Shown: positions 23,155-33,909, counted from the stretch's first letter. The stretch is DNA of 64,000 nucleotides from Anomaloglossus baeobatrachus (GCF_048569485.1 NC_134364.1:126699081-126763080); one strand, 5' to 3'. The notes: generated by a model not told the origin, from the letters alone. A program made the numbers and translations.

Positions 23155-23332
23155 TGTACCATCACCCATTCCCTGTAGACTGTGAGCCCTCGCGGGCAGG
23201 GTCCTCTCTCCTCCTATACCAGTCTGTTTTGTACTGTTAATGATTGTTGTACGTATACCCTCTTTCACTTGTAAAGCGCCATGGAATAAATGGCGCTATA
23301 ATAATAAATAATAATAATAATAATAATTATTA
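23155..23332 (+). mobile_element. 3' tail of an L2-type LINE with an AAT microsatellite
   Basis: The segment carries TAGACTGTGAGCCCTCGCGG, GGGCAGGGTCCTCTC, then TGTAAAGCGCCATGGAATAA and a run of AAT/ATA repeats. The same arrangement ends the LINE copy at 8668-9004. The TAGACTGTGAGC...GGGCAGGG pattern is known from L2 3' UTRs. Only the tail is present. Confidence 0.6.
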
Positions 23333-23704
23333 TGAACATCTTTCTTTAGGAATGAATGGCGTGCCTTACCACACATGGGCACCAGATGGCGTCCTCCACC
23401 ATTGCCATCCAGTCGTGTCAGTTGTGCATCACTCCGGTATCTGGCAGCCGCACCTCCTCTGCCCCCAGCAGTGAATGCCACCAAAGCTGGAATCAGCGCC
23501 CTCCGCTGCAGGCAGGGTCCAGTGACGTATACTCAGGAGCCATATCTGAGCTGTCAAATATGGGGGCAGGGAACGCAGATATGGCAAGAAACTGCCCTGA
23601 GACACAGAGCAATGACGAATCCTAGTAGTAAAACCTGTTACATGGCGCATCTGATTTATGCTAATATATGTAAATCCGCCCAGACCTCAGCTATACGTCA
23701 ATAA

Positions 23705-24765
23705 GGAGATATATACCGCGCTGATATTCAATGGTATATTAATATAATCTCTTTATTGTTCGTACAGGTCTACGCGTTTCAGAGACATCCGTCTCCTCCA
23801 TCTGGACATCTACAGGTCTACGCGTTTCAGAGACATCCGTCTCCTTCCTCAGGACATCTACAGGTCTACGTGTTTCAGAGACATCCATCTCCTTCCTCAG
23901 GACATCTACAGGTCTACGTGTTTCAGAGACATCCATCTCCTTCCTCAGGACATCTACAGGTCTACGCATTTCAGAGACATCCGTCTCCTCCATCTGGACA
24001 TCTACAGGTCTACGCATTTCAGAGACATCCGTCTCCTCCATCTGGACATCTACAGGTCTACGCGTTTCAGAGACATCCGTCTCCTTCCTCAGGACATCTA
24101 CAGGTCTACGCGTTTCAGAGACATCCATCTCCTTCCTCAGGACATCTACAGGTCTACGCGTTTCAGAGACATTCGTCTCCTTCCTCAGGACATCAACAGG
24201 TCTACACGTTTCAGAGACATCCGTCTCCTTCATCTGGACATCTACAGGTCTACGCGTTTCAGAGACATCCATCTCCTTCCTCAGGACATCAACAGGTCTA
24301 CGCGTTTCAGAGACATTCGTCTCCTTCCTCAGGACATCAACAGGTCTACACGTTTCAGAGACATCCGTCTCCTTCATTTGGACATTGACATTGATTCCTC
24401 AGGACATTAATTTTTTTTTAATTTTTTTTCTTTTTTTATGTCTTGGGAATAATTTATACATAAATTCAAATAAATATATCTGTGTGAATTCTTGCTATCT
24501 TTTTCATGTATAATGTGACTGTTTGTATGACCAGTATTGTAACAGTGGAACGTCCCGCCATGATGTGAATTGGTGGAGGGCGGATCTGCGGACGTGGCAT
24601 CACACATGTATATATAGAAGCTCTTTCTGAGTTGGTAATGATTGTTCCTTTGATGTCCTGAGGAAGGAGACGGATGTCTCTGAAACGCGTAGACCTGTAC
24701 AAACAATAGAGATTATATTAATATACCATTGGGTATCAGCGCGGTATATACCTGATTCTACTTAC
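23705..24765. mobile_element. Inverted retroelement-like unit with a hammerhead-like motif
   Basis: The outer ends are inverted copies of each other: ATACCGCGCTGATA and AATGGTATATTAATATAAT near 23713-23748, and their complements near 24713-24745. Each arm runs inward to the box TCTACGCGTTTCAGAGACAT or its complement. A 48-bp array lies between them. Penelope-like retroelements are known to carry hammerhead ribozymes and often sit in inverted arrangement; assignment to that group is inference, as no reverse transcriptase or GIY-YIG frame is present. Confidence 0.5.
23764..24387 (-). repeat. 48-bp array, 13 units, with hammerhead-ribozyme-like core
   Basis: Thirteen exact-length units of 48 bp (13 x 48 = 624). 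On the minus strand, 8 of the 13 units contain CTGAGGA and all 13 contain CTGAAA. Between these boxes GGAGAC and GTCTCT can pair; in units with GGAGAT the stem survives as a G-U pair. CUGANGA, a stem, GAAA and then GUA is the order of a hammerhead catalytic core, though one extra A follows CTGAGGA. A lone copy of the unit is at 24655-24703. Long frames on both strands (for example ETRRPVDVLRKE) arise because 48 is divisible by 3. Confidence 0.85.
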
Positions 24766-24962
24766 GTCCTACTACATAGTATAGGGAACCTGACACCACA
24801 CAGAAACGCGACTAATAAATCTGCAAGAAAAGGAATGTGTTATGCAGGCGACCCTGTAAACACGACCGACATGCCGCTATACTTAGCCTTTTCCAAGGTC
24901 AATCTACAAAAGGATGAACTCATTCAAGAACAAATGAATAAAAACAGATAATGCCACAGTTA

Positions 24963-25479
24963 AGGCCACTTTACACGCTGCGACATCGCTAGCGCTAGCC
25001 CCCGCCCCCGTCGTATGTGCGACATTTGGTGATCGCTGCTGTAGTGAACATTATCGCTACGGCAGTGTCACACGCACTTACCTGCCCTGCGATGTCGCTG
25101 TGACCGCTGAACAATCACGCCCTCAAGGGAGAGGTGCGTTCGGCGTCACAGCGACATCACTAAGAGGCCGGCCAATAGCAGAGGAGGGGCGGAGATGAGC
25201 GGGACATAACATCCCGCCCACCTCCTTCCTTCCTCATTGTCAGCGGGATGCAGGTACGGTGAGTTTCGTCGTTTCTGCGGTGTCACACACAGCGATGTGC
25301 GCTGCCGCAGGGACGAGGAACAACCTCACTACTCACTTGTCAACAATTTTTGGTGTTGGAGCGACCTCTCCAATACAAACGATTTTTACCTCTTTTGCGA
25401 TCATTTTAGGTCGCTCAGAGGTGTTACATGCTGACCCCGACAATATATCGTTACCAATGTCGCAGCGTGTATAGCACCC
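24963..25479. mobile_element. Harbinger-like MITE (GACATCGC family), copy 3
   Basis: The left end AGGCCACTTTACACGCTGCG and the right end CGCAGCGTGTATAGCACCC are flanked by TTA at 24960-24962 and 25480-25482. On the minus strand the flanking sequence on the right ends in a CR1 reading frame (RKGFFTV), so this MITE interrupts the end of the CR1 LINE. Non-coding. Confidence 0.85.
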
Positions 25480-25482
25480 TTA

Positions 25483-25540
25483 ACTGTAAAGAACCCTTTC
25501 CTATTTAGCTGCCGGAATCTCTTCTCTTCCCCCGCAGTGA
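25483..25540 (-). pseudogene. CR1 ORF2 C-terminal fragment (KRFRQLNRKGFFTV)
   Basis: On the minus strand the frame reads EEKRFRQLNRKGFFTV, like the CR1 C-terminal block KRFR.D.RKNFFT. It lies just beyond the 38-bp array and is cut at TTTACAGTTA by the MITE at 24963-25479. On the other side of the MITE, CTGTGGCATTATCTG could continue it (LWHYL, compare LWN.LP), which is weaker. Confidence 0.65.
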
Positions 25541-25915
25541 GCGCCCCTGGTCCTTAGTATTGTCTCCCCCGCAGTGAGTGCCCCCTGGTCCTTAGTATTG
25601 TCTCCCCCGCAGTGAGTGCCCCCTGGTCCTTAGTATTGTCTCCCCCGCAGTGAGTGCCCCCTGGTCCTTAGTATTGTCTCCCCCGCAGTGACTGCCCCCT
25701 GGTCCTTAGTATTGTCTCCCCCGCAGTGAGTGCCCCCTGGTCCTTAGTATTGTCTCCCCCGCAGTGAGTGCCCCCTGGTCCTTAGTATTGTCTCCCCCGC
25801 AGTGAGTGCCCCCTGGTCCTTAGTATTGTCTCCCCCGCAGTGAGTGCCCCCTGGTCCTTAGTATTGTCTCCCCCGCAGTGACTGCCCCTGGTCCTTAGTA
25901 TTGTCTTTGGAAGAA
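25525..25915 (-). repeat. 38-bp minisatellite seeded at the CR1 TRGHS motif
   Basis: About ten near-identical units containing CCCCCGCAGTGAGTGCCCCC, then TGGTCCTTAGTATTGTCT. On the minus strand the unit reads ILRTRGHSLRG; RTRGH is a conserved CR1/L2 C-terminal motif, and the LINE frame enters the array from 26035 through GLAHDLFLPKTI. Unit divergence is very low, so the array is young. Confidence 0.9.
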
Positions 25916-26035
25916 ATAAGTCATGTGCCAGTCCTTTATATTGACCACACATGTATTTATACATATAAATGAGATCTCCTCTGAGACGTCTTTTTTCTAA
26001 GCTAAACATATCTAACTTTTCCATCCTCTCATCAT
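25905..26035 (-). pseudogene. CR1 ORF2 fragment (FSLEKRRLRGDLI)
   Basis: Minus-strand frame: DERMEKLDMFSLEKRRLRG, then DLIYMYKYMCGQYKGLAHDL. LFSLEKRRLRGDLI..YKY is among the best-conserved parts of CR1 ORF2. The piece is flanked by the 25-bp array on its 5' side and the 38-bp array on its 3' side. Confidence 0.9.
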
Positions 26036-28250
26036 ACGGGCGGCCTCCATTACTCATCATACGGGCGGCCTCCATTCCTCATCACACAGGCGGCCTCCAT
26101 TACTCATCATACGGGCGGCCTCCATTCCTCATCATGCGGGCGGCCTCCATTCCTCATCATACGGGCAGCCTCCATTACTCATCATACGGGCGGCCTCCAT
26201 TACTCATCATACAGGCGGCCTCCATTACTCATCATACGGGCGGCCTCCATTACTCATCATACGGGCGGCCTCCATTCCTCATCATACGGGCAGCCTCCAT
26301 TACTCATCATACGGGCGGCCTCCATTCCTCATCATTCGGGCGGCCTCCATTCCTCATCATACGGGCAGCCTCCATTACTCATCATACGGGCGCCTCCATT
26401 ACTCATCATACGGGCGGCCTCCATTCCTCATCATTCGGGCGGCCTCCATTACTCATCATACGGGCGGCCTCCATTCCTCATCATGTGGGCGGCCTCCATT
26501 CCTCATCATACAGGCAGCCTTCATTCCTCATCATACGGGCGGCCTCCATTACTCATCATACGGGCGGCCTCCATTACTCATCATACAGGCAGCCTCCATT
26601 ACTCATCATACGGGCGGCCTCCATTACTCATCATACGGGCGGCCTCGATTACTCATCATACGGGCGGCCTCCATTCCTCATCATACGGGCGGCCTCCATT
26701 CCTCATCATGCGGGCGACCTCCATTACTCATCATACGGGCGGCCTCCATTACTCATCATACGGGCGGCCTCCATTACTCATCCTACGGGCGGCCTCCATT
26801 ACTCATCCTACGGGCGGCCTCCATTCCTCATCATGTGGGCGGCCTCCATTACTCATCATACGGGCGGCCTCCAATACTCATCATACGGGCAGCCTCCATT
26901 ACTCATCATACGGGCGGCCTCCATTACTCATCATACGGGCGGCCTCCATTCCTCATCACACAGGCGGCCTCCATTACTCATCATACGGGCGGCCTCCATT
27001 CCTCATCACACAGGCGGCCTCCATTACTCATCATACGGGCGGCCTCCATTCCTCATCATGCGGGCGGCCTCCATTCCTCATCATACGGGCAGCCTCCATT
27101 ACTCATCATACGGGCGGCCTCCATTACTCATCATACAGGCGGCCTCCATTACTCATCATACGGGCGGCCTCCATTACTCATCATACGGGCGGCCTCCATT
27201 CCTCATCATACGGGCAGCCTCCATTACTCATCATACGGGCGGCCTCCATTCCTCATCATTCGGGCGGCCTCCATTCCTCATCATACGGGCAGCCTCCATT
27301 ACTCATCATACGGGCGCCTCCATTACTCATCATACGGGCGGCCTCCATTCCTCATCATTCGGGCGGCCTCCATTACTCATCATACGGGCGGCCTCCATTC
27401 CTCATCATGTGGGCGGCCTCCATTCCTCATCATACAGGCAGCCTTCATTCCTCATCATACGGGCGGCCTCCATTACTCATCATACGGGCGGCCTCCATTA
27501 CTCATCATACGGGCAGCCTCCATTACTCATCATACGGGCGGCCTCCATTACTCATCATACGGGCGGCCTCGATTACTCATCATACGGGCGGCCTCCATTC
27601 CTCATCATACGGGCGGCCTCCATTCCTCATCATGCGGGCGACCTCCATTACTCATCATACGGGCGGCCTCCATTACTCATCATACGGGCGGCCTCCATTA
27701 CTCATCCTACGGGCGGCCTCCATTACTCATCCTACGGGCGGCCTCCATTCCTCATCATGTGGGCGGCCTCCATTACTCATCATACGGGCGGCCTCCAATA
27801 CTCATCATACGGGCAGCCTCCATTACTCATCATACGGGCGGCCTCCATTACTCATCATATGGGCGGCCTCCATTCCTCATCATACGGGCGGCCTCCATTC
27901 CTCATCATGCGGGCGGCCTCCATTCCTCATCATGCGGGCGGCCTCCATTACTCATCGTACGGGCGACCTCCATTACTCATCATACGGGCGGCCTCCATTA
28001 CTCATCCTACGGGCGGCCTCCATTCCTCATCATGTGGGCGGCCTCCATTCCTCATCATACGGGCGGCCTCCATTACTCATCATACGGGCGGCCTCCATTA
28101 CTCATCATGCGGGCGGCCTCCATTACTCATCACACGGGCGGCCTCCATTACTCATCATACGGGCGGCCTCCATTACTCATCATACGGGCGGCCTCCATTA
28201 CTCATCATACGGGCAGCCTCCATTACTCATCATACGGGCGGCCTCCATTC
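26036..28250 (-). repeat. 25-bp minisatellite seeded in CR1 ORF2
   Basis: About 88 units of GGGCGGCCTCCATTACTCAT plus CATAC, alternating ATTACTC and ATTCCTC forms. On the minus strand the entry point reads DYYKEW and the exit point reads RPYDERMEKLD, so the unit grew between these two LINE segments. A higher-order copy of 924 bp is visible: the variants GGGCGCCTCC and GCAGCCTTCATTCC occur at about 26384 and 26514 and again 924 bp later. The 762-, 608- and 484-aa plus-strand frames are repeat by-products. Confidence 0.93.
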
Positions 28251-28257
28251 CTTGTAA

Positions 28258-28675
28258 TAATCCAGTTGCCACTTTTGCACTGCCTCTAACTTCTGAATGT
28301 CCTTTATAAAATGTGGAGCCTAAAACTGGATCCCGTATTCCAGATGTGGCCTCACAAGTTATTTGTAATGAGAATACCCAAGTCCTTCTCCTGTTCTGTA
28401 GTCCCGAGTTTACTTCCATTTAATGTATACGTAGCTATAGGATTACTCCGTTCTAGGTGCATTACTTTACATTTATCAACATTAAATCCCATTTGCCAAG
28501 TATCTGCCCATTCTGACATCTTATCCAGATCTTTTTGTAATATTGTACTATCAAGGTCAGATTTTAATATCCTACATTGTTTGGTGTCATCAGCAAAGAC
28601 TGACACTGTACTATCAATCCCATCCACAAGGTCATTAATAAAGAGATTATAAAGAATCAGTCCTAGCACAGATCC
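28258..28675 (-). pseudogene. CR1 reverse-transcriptase fragment (GSVLG, FADD, VRPHLEYG)
   Basis: Minus-strand frame: GSVLGLILYNLFINDLVDG, STVSVFADDTKQC, CKVMHLERSN and EKDLGILITNNL. FADD is the catalytic box of the reverse transcriptase, with both Asp present. After GILITNNL the sequence jumps to VRPHLEYGIQF, with the normal intervening CR1 segment missing, so there is an internal deletion. An in-frame stop follows (QF*APHF). The piece leads into the 25-bp array. Confidence 0.92.
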
Positions 28676-29503
28676 CTGCGGCCCCCACTGCTCCCAGTAC
28701 AGATCCGTGCGGCCCCCACTGCTCCCGGTACAGATCCCTGCGGCCCCCACTGCTCCCAGTACAGATCCCTGCGGTCTCCACTGCTCCCAGCATAGATCCC
28801 TGCGGTCCCCACTGCACCCGGTACAGATCCCTGCGGTCCTCACTGCTCCCGGTACAGATCCCTGCGGCCCCCACTGCTCCCGGTACAGATCCCTGCGGTC
28901 CCCACTGCTCCCGGTACAGATCCCTGCGGTCCCCACTGCTCCCGGTACAGATCCCTGCGGCCCCCACTGCTCCCGGTACAGATCCCTGCGCTCCCCACTG
29001 CTCCCAGTACAGATCCCTGCGGTCTCCACTGCTCCCAGCACAGATCCCTGCGGTCCCCACTGCTCCCGGTACAGATCCCTGCGGTCCCCACTGCTCCCGG
29101 TACAGATCCCTGCGGTCCCCACTGCTCCCGGTACAGATCCCTGCGGTCCCCACTGCTCCCGGTACAGATCCCTGCGGTCCCCACTGCTCCCGGTACAGAT
29201 CCCTGCGGTCCCCACTGCTCCCAGTACAGAGCCCTGCGGTCCCCACTGCTCCCAGTACAGATCCCTGCGGTCCCCACTGCTCCCGGTACAGATCCCTGCG
29301 CTCCCCACTGCTCCCAGTACAGATCCCTGCGGTCTCCACTGCTCCCAGCACAGATCCCTGCGGTCCCCACTGCTCCCAGTACAGATCCCTGCGGCCCCCA
29401 CTGCTCCCGGCACAGATCCCTGCGGTCCCCACTGCTCCCAGTACAGATCCCTGCGGTCTCCACTGCTCCCAGCACAGATCCCTGCGGTCCCCACTGCTCC
29501 CAG
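28670..29503 (-). repeat. 31-bp minisatellite, left block (below the LTR element)
   Basis: About 27 units of CCCAGTACAGATCCCTGCGG plus TCCCCACTGCT, many with CCCGG or CCCAGCAC variants. It joins the CR1 frame at GSVLG. It is the same array as 33910-40391; the LTR element at 29504-33905 split it. Confidence 0.93.
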
Positions 29504-30690
29504 TGTCGCGGGCGGAGGAGGGGACGCCGCGCTCTCCCTCTGCTCGGGTCCGGCTGCTGCCGCTGCTCGGTGGCTCGAGCGTTGGGCCGGATCCCGGGGA
29601 CTCGAGCGGCGCTCCTCGCCCGTGAGTGAAAGGGGATTGGGATTTGGGATTGTTTATTGTCCGTGACGCCACCCACGGTTGTGGTGATTTGTTGACACCA
29701 CCGCTGCTCTGTATGGGGATCCCGGGAGTGGTGGTATGGAGCAGCTAGATGTGAGTCCTCCCCTCCGTGGGTAGGGGGGTTGGTTGTCCCGGGGCCCAGT
29801 GATGAGGTGGGAGATGCAGGGCTTGGTGGGCGCAGGGACGCGGGGGCAGCGCTGTGCCTTGTGGCACTGTGGTACTCACTCAGCCTGAGACGATGACACA
29901 GTTCTCGGTAAAACACACGGCTGGAAAGACGGTTCCCACGGACGGCTGCACTTGCTTTCCCCAGTAGGTGACGGTGACGGTCCCTTTTTCCTGCACCTAA
30001 GATGATGATGGTTGCGATGGGTTCCCACCGGTAACCCGCTCCCCGGCTTGGATATGGGCCGGAGGAGCCCTACTTTGCCCGCAGGCGCAGGCCCTGAGAA
30101 ACTGGTGCCCTGGCGGTGGCGGTGTCTCTCCGTTACGGTTGGACTGTTGCCTTCAATCGGGACTTGGTTGTTAGGAGATAGATGTCCCCTTCACTGACGG
30201 ATTTGGAAAATTATGGCGACTCCTAGCCTTGCCGGGATCCGAAAGGCCCCTGCCCTGGTGCTGACTGTTCTTCATATACTGTTCCAGACCGCCGGGTCAC
30301 CACCCGTCCGCGGTCCTTCCAGCAACCTCCGAGCAGTCCCCCTGCAGACTATCACCGCCGTCTGCTGACCTTGCTGTCACAGTCCGGGGCACACACCCGG
30401 ACCAACTTCAGGCTTCCTTAACTGTCACTTTTTACTCTTTTTCTCCAGCTCCTCTACCACTTCACTTCCTTCTACTTTCACTTCCTAAACTCATCTGCCT
30501 GGTTCTTCCCGCCTCCAGGGCTGTGAACTCCTCGGTGGGCGGAGCCAACCGCCTGGCCCACCCCCTGGTGTGGACATCAGCCCCTGGAGGAAGGCAACAA
30601 GGATTTTTGGTTAGCCTAGGTGTTCCTAACTGGAGTGTAGGGTGTGGTGGTGTTATGACCTGTGACCCCTGGCTTGCCCAGGGCGTCATA
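29504..30690 (-). repeat. 3' LTR of the fossil LTR element
   Basis: In plus orientation it starts TGTCGCGGGCGGAGG and ends GGGCGTCATA next to the polypurine tract. It is nearly identical to 32707-33905 and clearly related to 817-2103. Confidence 0.88.
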
Positions 30691-31328
30691 TTCCCCCTTA
30701 GCAAAATGCAGACCGTCCGCGGGCTGCCCGTCCAACACCGGTTTTATTTTCTGAAAAATATATAAAGGTAAAACAGTAAACATAACAACTTATGACATCA
30801 TCCCACATCGGGAGGTTCAGTACTTAAACGTTGCAAACGGTTTACGGTTACGGTCTCCGCTCTCTCCCACCCAAGCAACCTGGCCCTGATGCTGCCCCTA
30901 AAACCCAGGCAGCACCCCTTTGACCCCAGTCCAGCACAAGTTACCCGAGCGGGATCTGTCCTTCCCCTCCAGAGGGTAGCCACCAGTTCCTGTGGTGGCT
31001 GGGCCCCAGCCTGCTCTGCTGTGGGCCCTCCCTCCAACCTGCCTCTCCGGAGGCGGTAACTGCGGAAACGGTAAAACAACTTATTTACATGCCACTTAAC
31101 TTTTGTGGTTGCCCTGCAAGTTCACGGGCTTGTCCATGGAAAGTTCTCCATGCAACTTTTTAAACGGTCCCCACGGGGACAACGGTGCCGGCAATGGCCG
31201 GTTTCCTCAATCACGGTCAGACAATCTGGTAACTGTTCGGTTATCATTTTTGCTTATCATCTTTAAAACTTTCAAAACAAAACTCAGTGGTGGTCCCAAC
31301 GGGGACGGTGCAACGGTGCTCCGCTGCC

Positions 31329-32480
31329 TTACTCAGATTCTTCGGCTGAGGCGGACCCATCCTCTGCCACCAGCATATCAAACATGCACTGACATGCCTG
31401 CTGTGACAGGGGTACCCGGTACCCATTTCCACCGGTACGCGGGGTATGGAAAACCACGAGGTCTCCTACATAGCAGGAACGCTCACTTGCCTCTTCAAAC
31501 TCAGCAGCGGACCCGGGGCTGGGGCCGGAGTCATCATCGCTTGTTCCTGCGCCAGGCGGGTCACCGCCAGCTGCCGCAGCCTCCTGGCCTCCAGCATCCA
31601 GCACATCAGATCCTTCCGCAGTAGCACGGGGCAGCAGGTCAGGCGAGATTACACTGAGGCGCCCCAAAAGTAATGGCAAGGATGATGCATAGGTCGAGAC
31701 TAGGCCGGGCCCCTCAGCCGCAGCGGCCGGTCCTGGTAGGACATAGGGACGTGGGTCACCAGTCGGTTCTGCTACATCCGTTCCCCCTCCGTACATCGGG
31801 GCGGTTGCAATCAGCATCTCCACCTCGTTGGTCCACTGCTCCATCATTCTGAAGATCTGATCCTGCTGACGTTGATGGAATTGAATCACCCAGGCTTTCA
31901 TCCATGCCACGGTCCCGGGCTCGGGGTCTGGCACAATCACTGCCGGGGCTTCTGGCACACTTTCATTACAGGGCCGCGGTTCCAGCAGTTCCCCCGGGAA
32001 CGATTCGGGAACGTCCTGAGTGTCTGCAGCCGGTTGGTCCGCCGGGGCGGATTGGCAGGGTATCGCTACCGGTTGGGCAGGTAGCGGGCCTAGTGGTGGG
32101 GCGGCAGCAGCTAACGCGGGTAGCGGGGCGAGAGGCAGGGTGAGCGGAGGCAGGCCGGGCCCCTCAGCTTCAATGGCCGATCCCTCGGGAATACAGGGGC
32201 GTGGGTCTCTTACCCGCTCCTCCAAATCCTCTTCCACCTCGCGTATCCGCATAGCTGCCACCACGTCCGCCATGTCGGTCTCCCACTCCTCCAGGAGGAG
32301 TTGCATGTGGGCCTGCAGACGGTTACTCAGCGGGACGGTCCGGTCCCTCAACCACGTCGCCGTGCCGGGCGCGGGGGCTTCCTCGTTGGGAGTTGGGTTG
32401 TACATCTTGGCAATCGTGCCTTCCAGGAACCCGGTATTGCTGCAGAGTCCTGGCGTCTCTGCTTTTATAGCTGCGTTCAC
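31329..32480 (-). CDS. Internal reading frame of the fossil LTR element, 383 aa, unknown
   Basis: I do not recognise this protein. It is rich in Pro, Ala and Glu and acidic, with no zinc knuckle, protease, reverse transcriptase or integrase motif; its position after the primer site is that of a gag-type protein. It holds two copies of a ~75-residue module spaced exactly 150 residues: PGT at 38-40 and 188-190, DPRP at 92-95 and 242-245, AEGPGL at 105-110 and 255-260. Between these, both copies have a helix-prone stretch (QLLLEEWETDM and RMMEQWTNEVEM). The C-terminus (GDLVVFHTP) resembles the frame end at 1-185 of the other copy (GDIVQYTRH). Function unknown; treated as part of a fossil. Confidence 0.55.
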   Translation of the reverse strand: MNAAIKAETPGLCSNTGFLEGTIAKMYNPTPNEEAPAPGTATWLRDRTVPLSNRLQAHMQLLLEEWETDMADVVAAMRIREVEEDLEERVRDPRPCIPEGSAIEAEGPGLPPLTLPLAPLPALAAAAPPLGPLPAQPVAIPCQSAPADQPAADTQDVPESFPGELLEPRPCNESVPEAPAVIVPDPEPGTVAWMKAWVIQFHQRQQDQIFRMMEQWTNEVEMLIATAPMYGGGTDVAEPTGDPRPYVLPGPAAAAEGPGLVSTYASSLPLLLGRLSVISPDLLPRATAEGSDVLDAGGQEAAAAGGDPPGAGTSDDDSGPSPGSAAEFEEASERSCYVGDLVVFHTPRTGGNGYRVPLSQQACQCMFDMLVAEDGSASAEESE

Positions 32481-32706
32481 ATGCAGCCAGCCGCCATTGC
32501 GTCCCCCTTAGCTTCTTTCCGGCCCCTCCTCTCTCGGGGCGGGGTTTTGGCCTTCGCGCCTCTACTACTCGAGAAGACGCTCGAGCGGGAACTTTTCGCG
32601 CCAAAGATGGCGACTTCTGAATTTTTCCGGCCGGATACCTCCGGCGGTCACAAGGCGCACCTCTACCCAACGGCAGAGCGGTAAGATCCTGTTCGTGACG
32701 CCAAGT

Positions 32707-33905
32707 TGTCGCGGGCGGAGGAGGGGACGCCGCGCTCTCCCTCTGCTCGGGTCCGGCTGCTGCGGCCTGCTGCTGCCGCTGCTCGGTGGCTCGAGCGATG
32801 GGCCGGATCCCGGGGACTCGAGCGGCGTTCCTCGCCCGTGAGTGAAAGGGGATTGGGATTTGGGATTGTTTATTGTCCGTGACGCCACCCACGGTTGTGG
32901 TGATTTGTTGACACCACCGCTACTCTGTATGGGGATCCCGGGAGTGGTGGTATGGAGCAGCTAGATGTGAGTCCTCCCCTCCGTGGGTAGGGGGGTTGGT
33001 TGTCCCGGGGCCCAGTGATGAGGTGGGTGATGCAGGGCTTGGTGGGGTGCAGGGACGCGGGGGCAGCTCTGTGCCTTGCGGCACTGTGGTACTCACTCAG
33101 CCTGAGACGATGACACAGTTCTCGGTAAAACACACGGCTGGAAAGACGGTTCCCACGGACGGCTGCACTTGCTTTCCCCAGTAGGTGACAGTGACGGTCC
33201 CTTTTTCCTGCACCTAAGATGATGATGGTTGCGATGGGTTCCCACCGGTAACCCGCTCCCCGGCTTGGATATGGGCCGGAGGAGCCCTACTTTGCCCGCA
33301 GGCGCTGGCCCTGAGAAACTGGTGCCTTGGCGGTGGCGGTGTCTCTCTGTTACGGTTGGGCTGTTGCCTTCAATCGGGACTTGGTTGTTAGGAGACAGTC
33401 GTCCCCTTCACTGACGGATTTGGCAAATTATGGCGACTCCTAGCCTTGCCGGGATCCGAGAGGCCCCTGCCCTGGTGCTGACTGTTCTTCGTATACTGCT
33501 CCAGACCGCCGGGTCACCACCCGTCCGCGGTCCTTCCAGCAACCTCCGAGCAGTCCCCCTGCGGACTATCACCGCCGTCTGCTGACCTTGCTGTCACTGT
33601 CCGGGCACACAGCCGGACCAACTTCAGGCTTCCTTAACTGTCACTTTTTACTCTTTTTCTCCAGCTCCTCTTCCACTTCACTTCCTTCTGCTTTCACTTC
33701 CTAAACTCATCTCCCTGGTTCTTCCCGCCTCCAGGGCTGTGAACTCCTCGGTGGGCGGAGCCAACTGCCTGGCCCACCCCCTGGTGTGGACATCAGCCCC
33801 TGGAGGAAGGCAACAAGGATTTTTCGTTAGCCTAGGTGTTCCTAACTGGGGTGTAGTTATGGTGGTGTTATGACCTGTGACCCCTGGCTTGCCCAGGGCA
33901 TCACA
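32707..33905 (-). repeat. 5' LTR of the fossil LTR element
   Basis: In plus orientation it starts TGTCGCGGGCGGAGG and ends GGGCATCACA. It is followed by TCAG and the 31-bp array. Compared with the 3' LTR it has a 12-bp duplication of CTGCTGC-type sequence and scattered base changes. Confidence 0.88.
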
Positions 33906-33909
33906 TCAG

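Larger units (their letters stand above)
29504..33905 (-). mobile_element. Complete-looking fossil LTR retroelement, non-autonomous
   Basis: Two LTRs (3' LTR 29504-30690, 5' LTR 32707-33905) in the same orientation flank a short ~2.0 kb interior. A possible primer site starting TGGCGTCACGAACAGG lies next to the 5' LTR, and a polypurine tract next to the 3' LTR. Flanking CCAG (29500-29503) and TCAG (33906-33909) look like a 4-bp duplication with one change; 31-bp array sequence lies on both sides. By eye the LTRs differ by only a few bases per hundred plus small indels, so the insertion is young. The interior has one reading frame and no protease, reverse transcriptase or integrase, so it would depend on a relative. 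A 4-bp duplication suits Gypsy; that is inference. Confidence 0.85.

Noticed and set aside
23739-24388. 210-212-aa frames on both strands
   Set aside because: 48-bp units divisible by three keep both strands open; a ribozyme-like unit explains the conservation better.
25969-28309. 762-, 608- and 484-aa plus-strand frames (HHTGGLHYSSYGRPP type)
   Set aside because: Products of the 25-bp array; the real coding relic is CR1 on the other strand.
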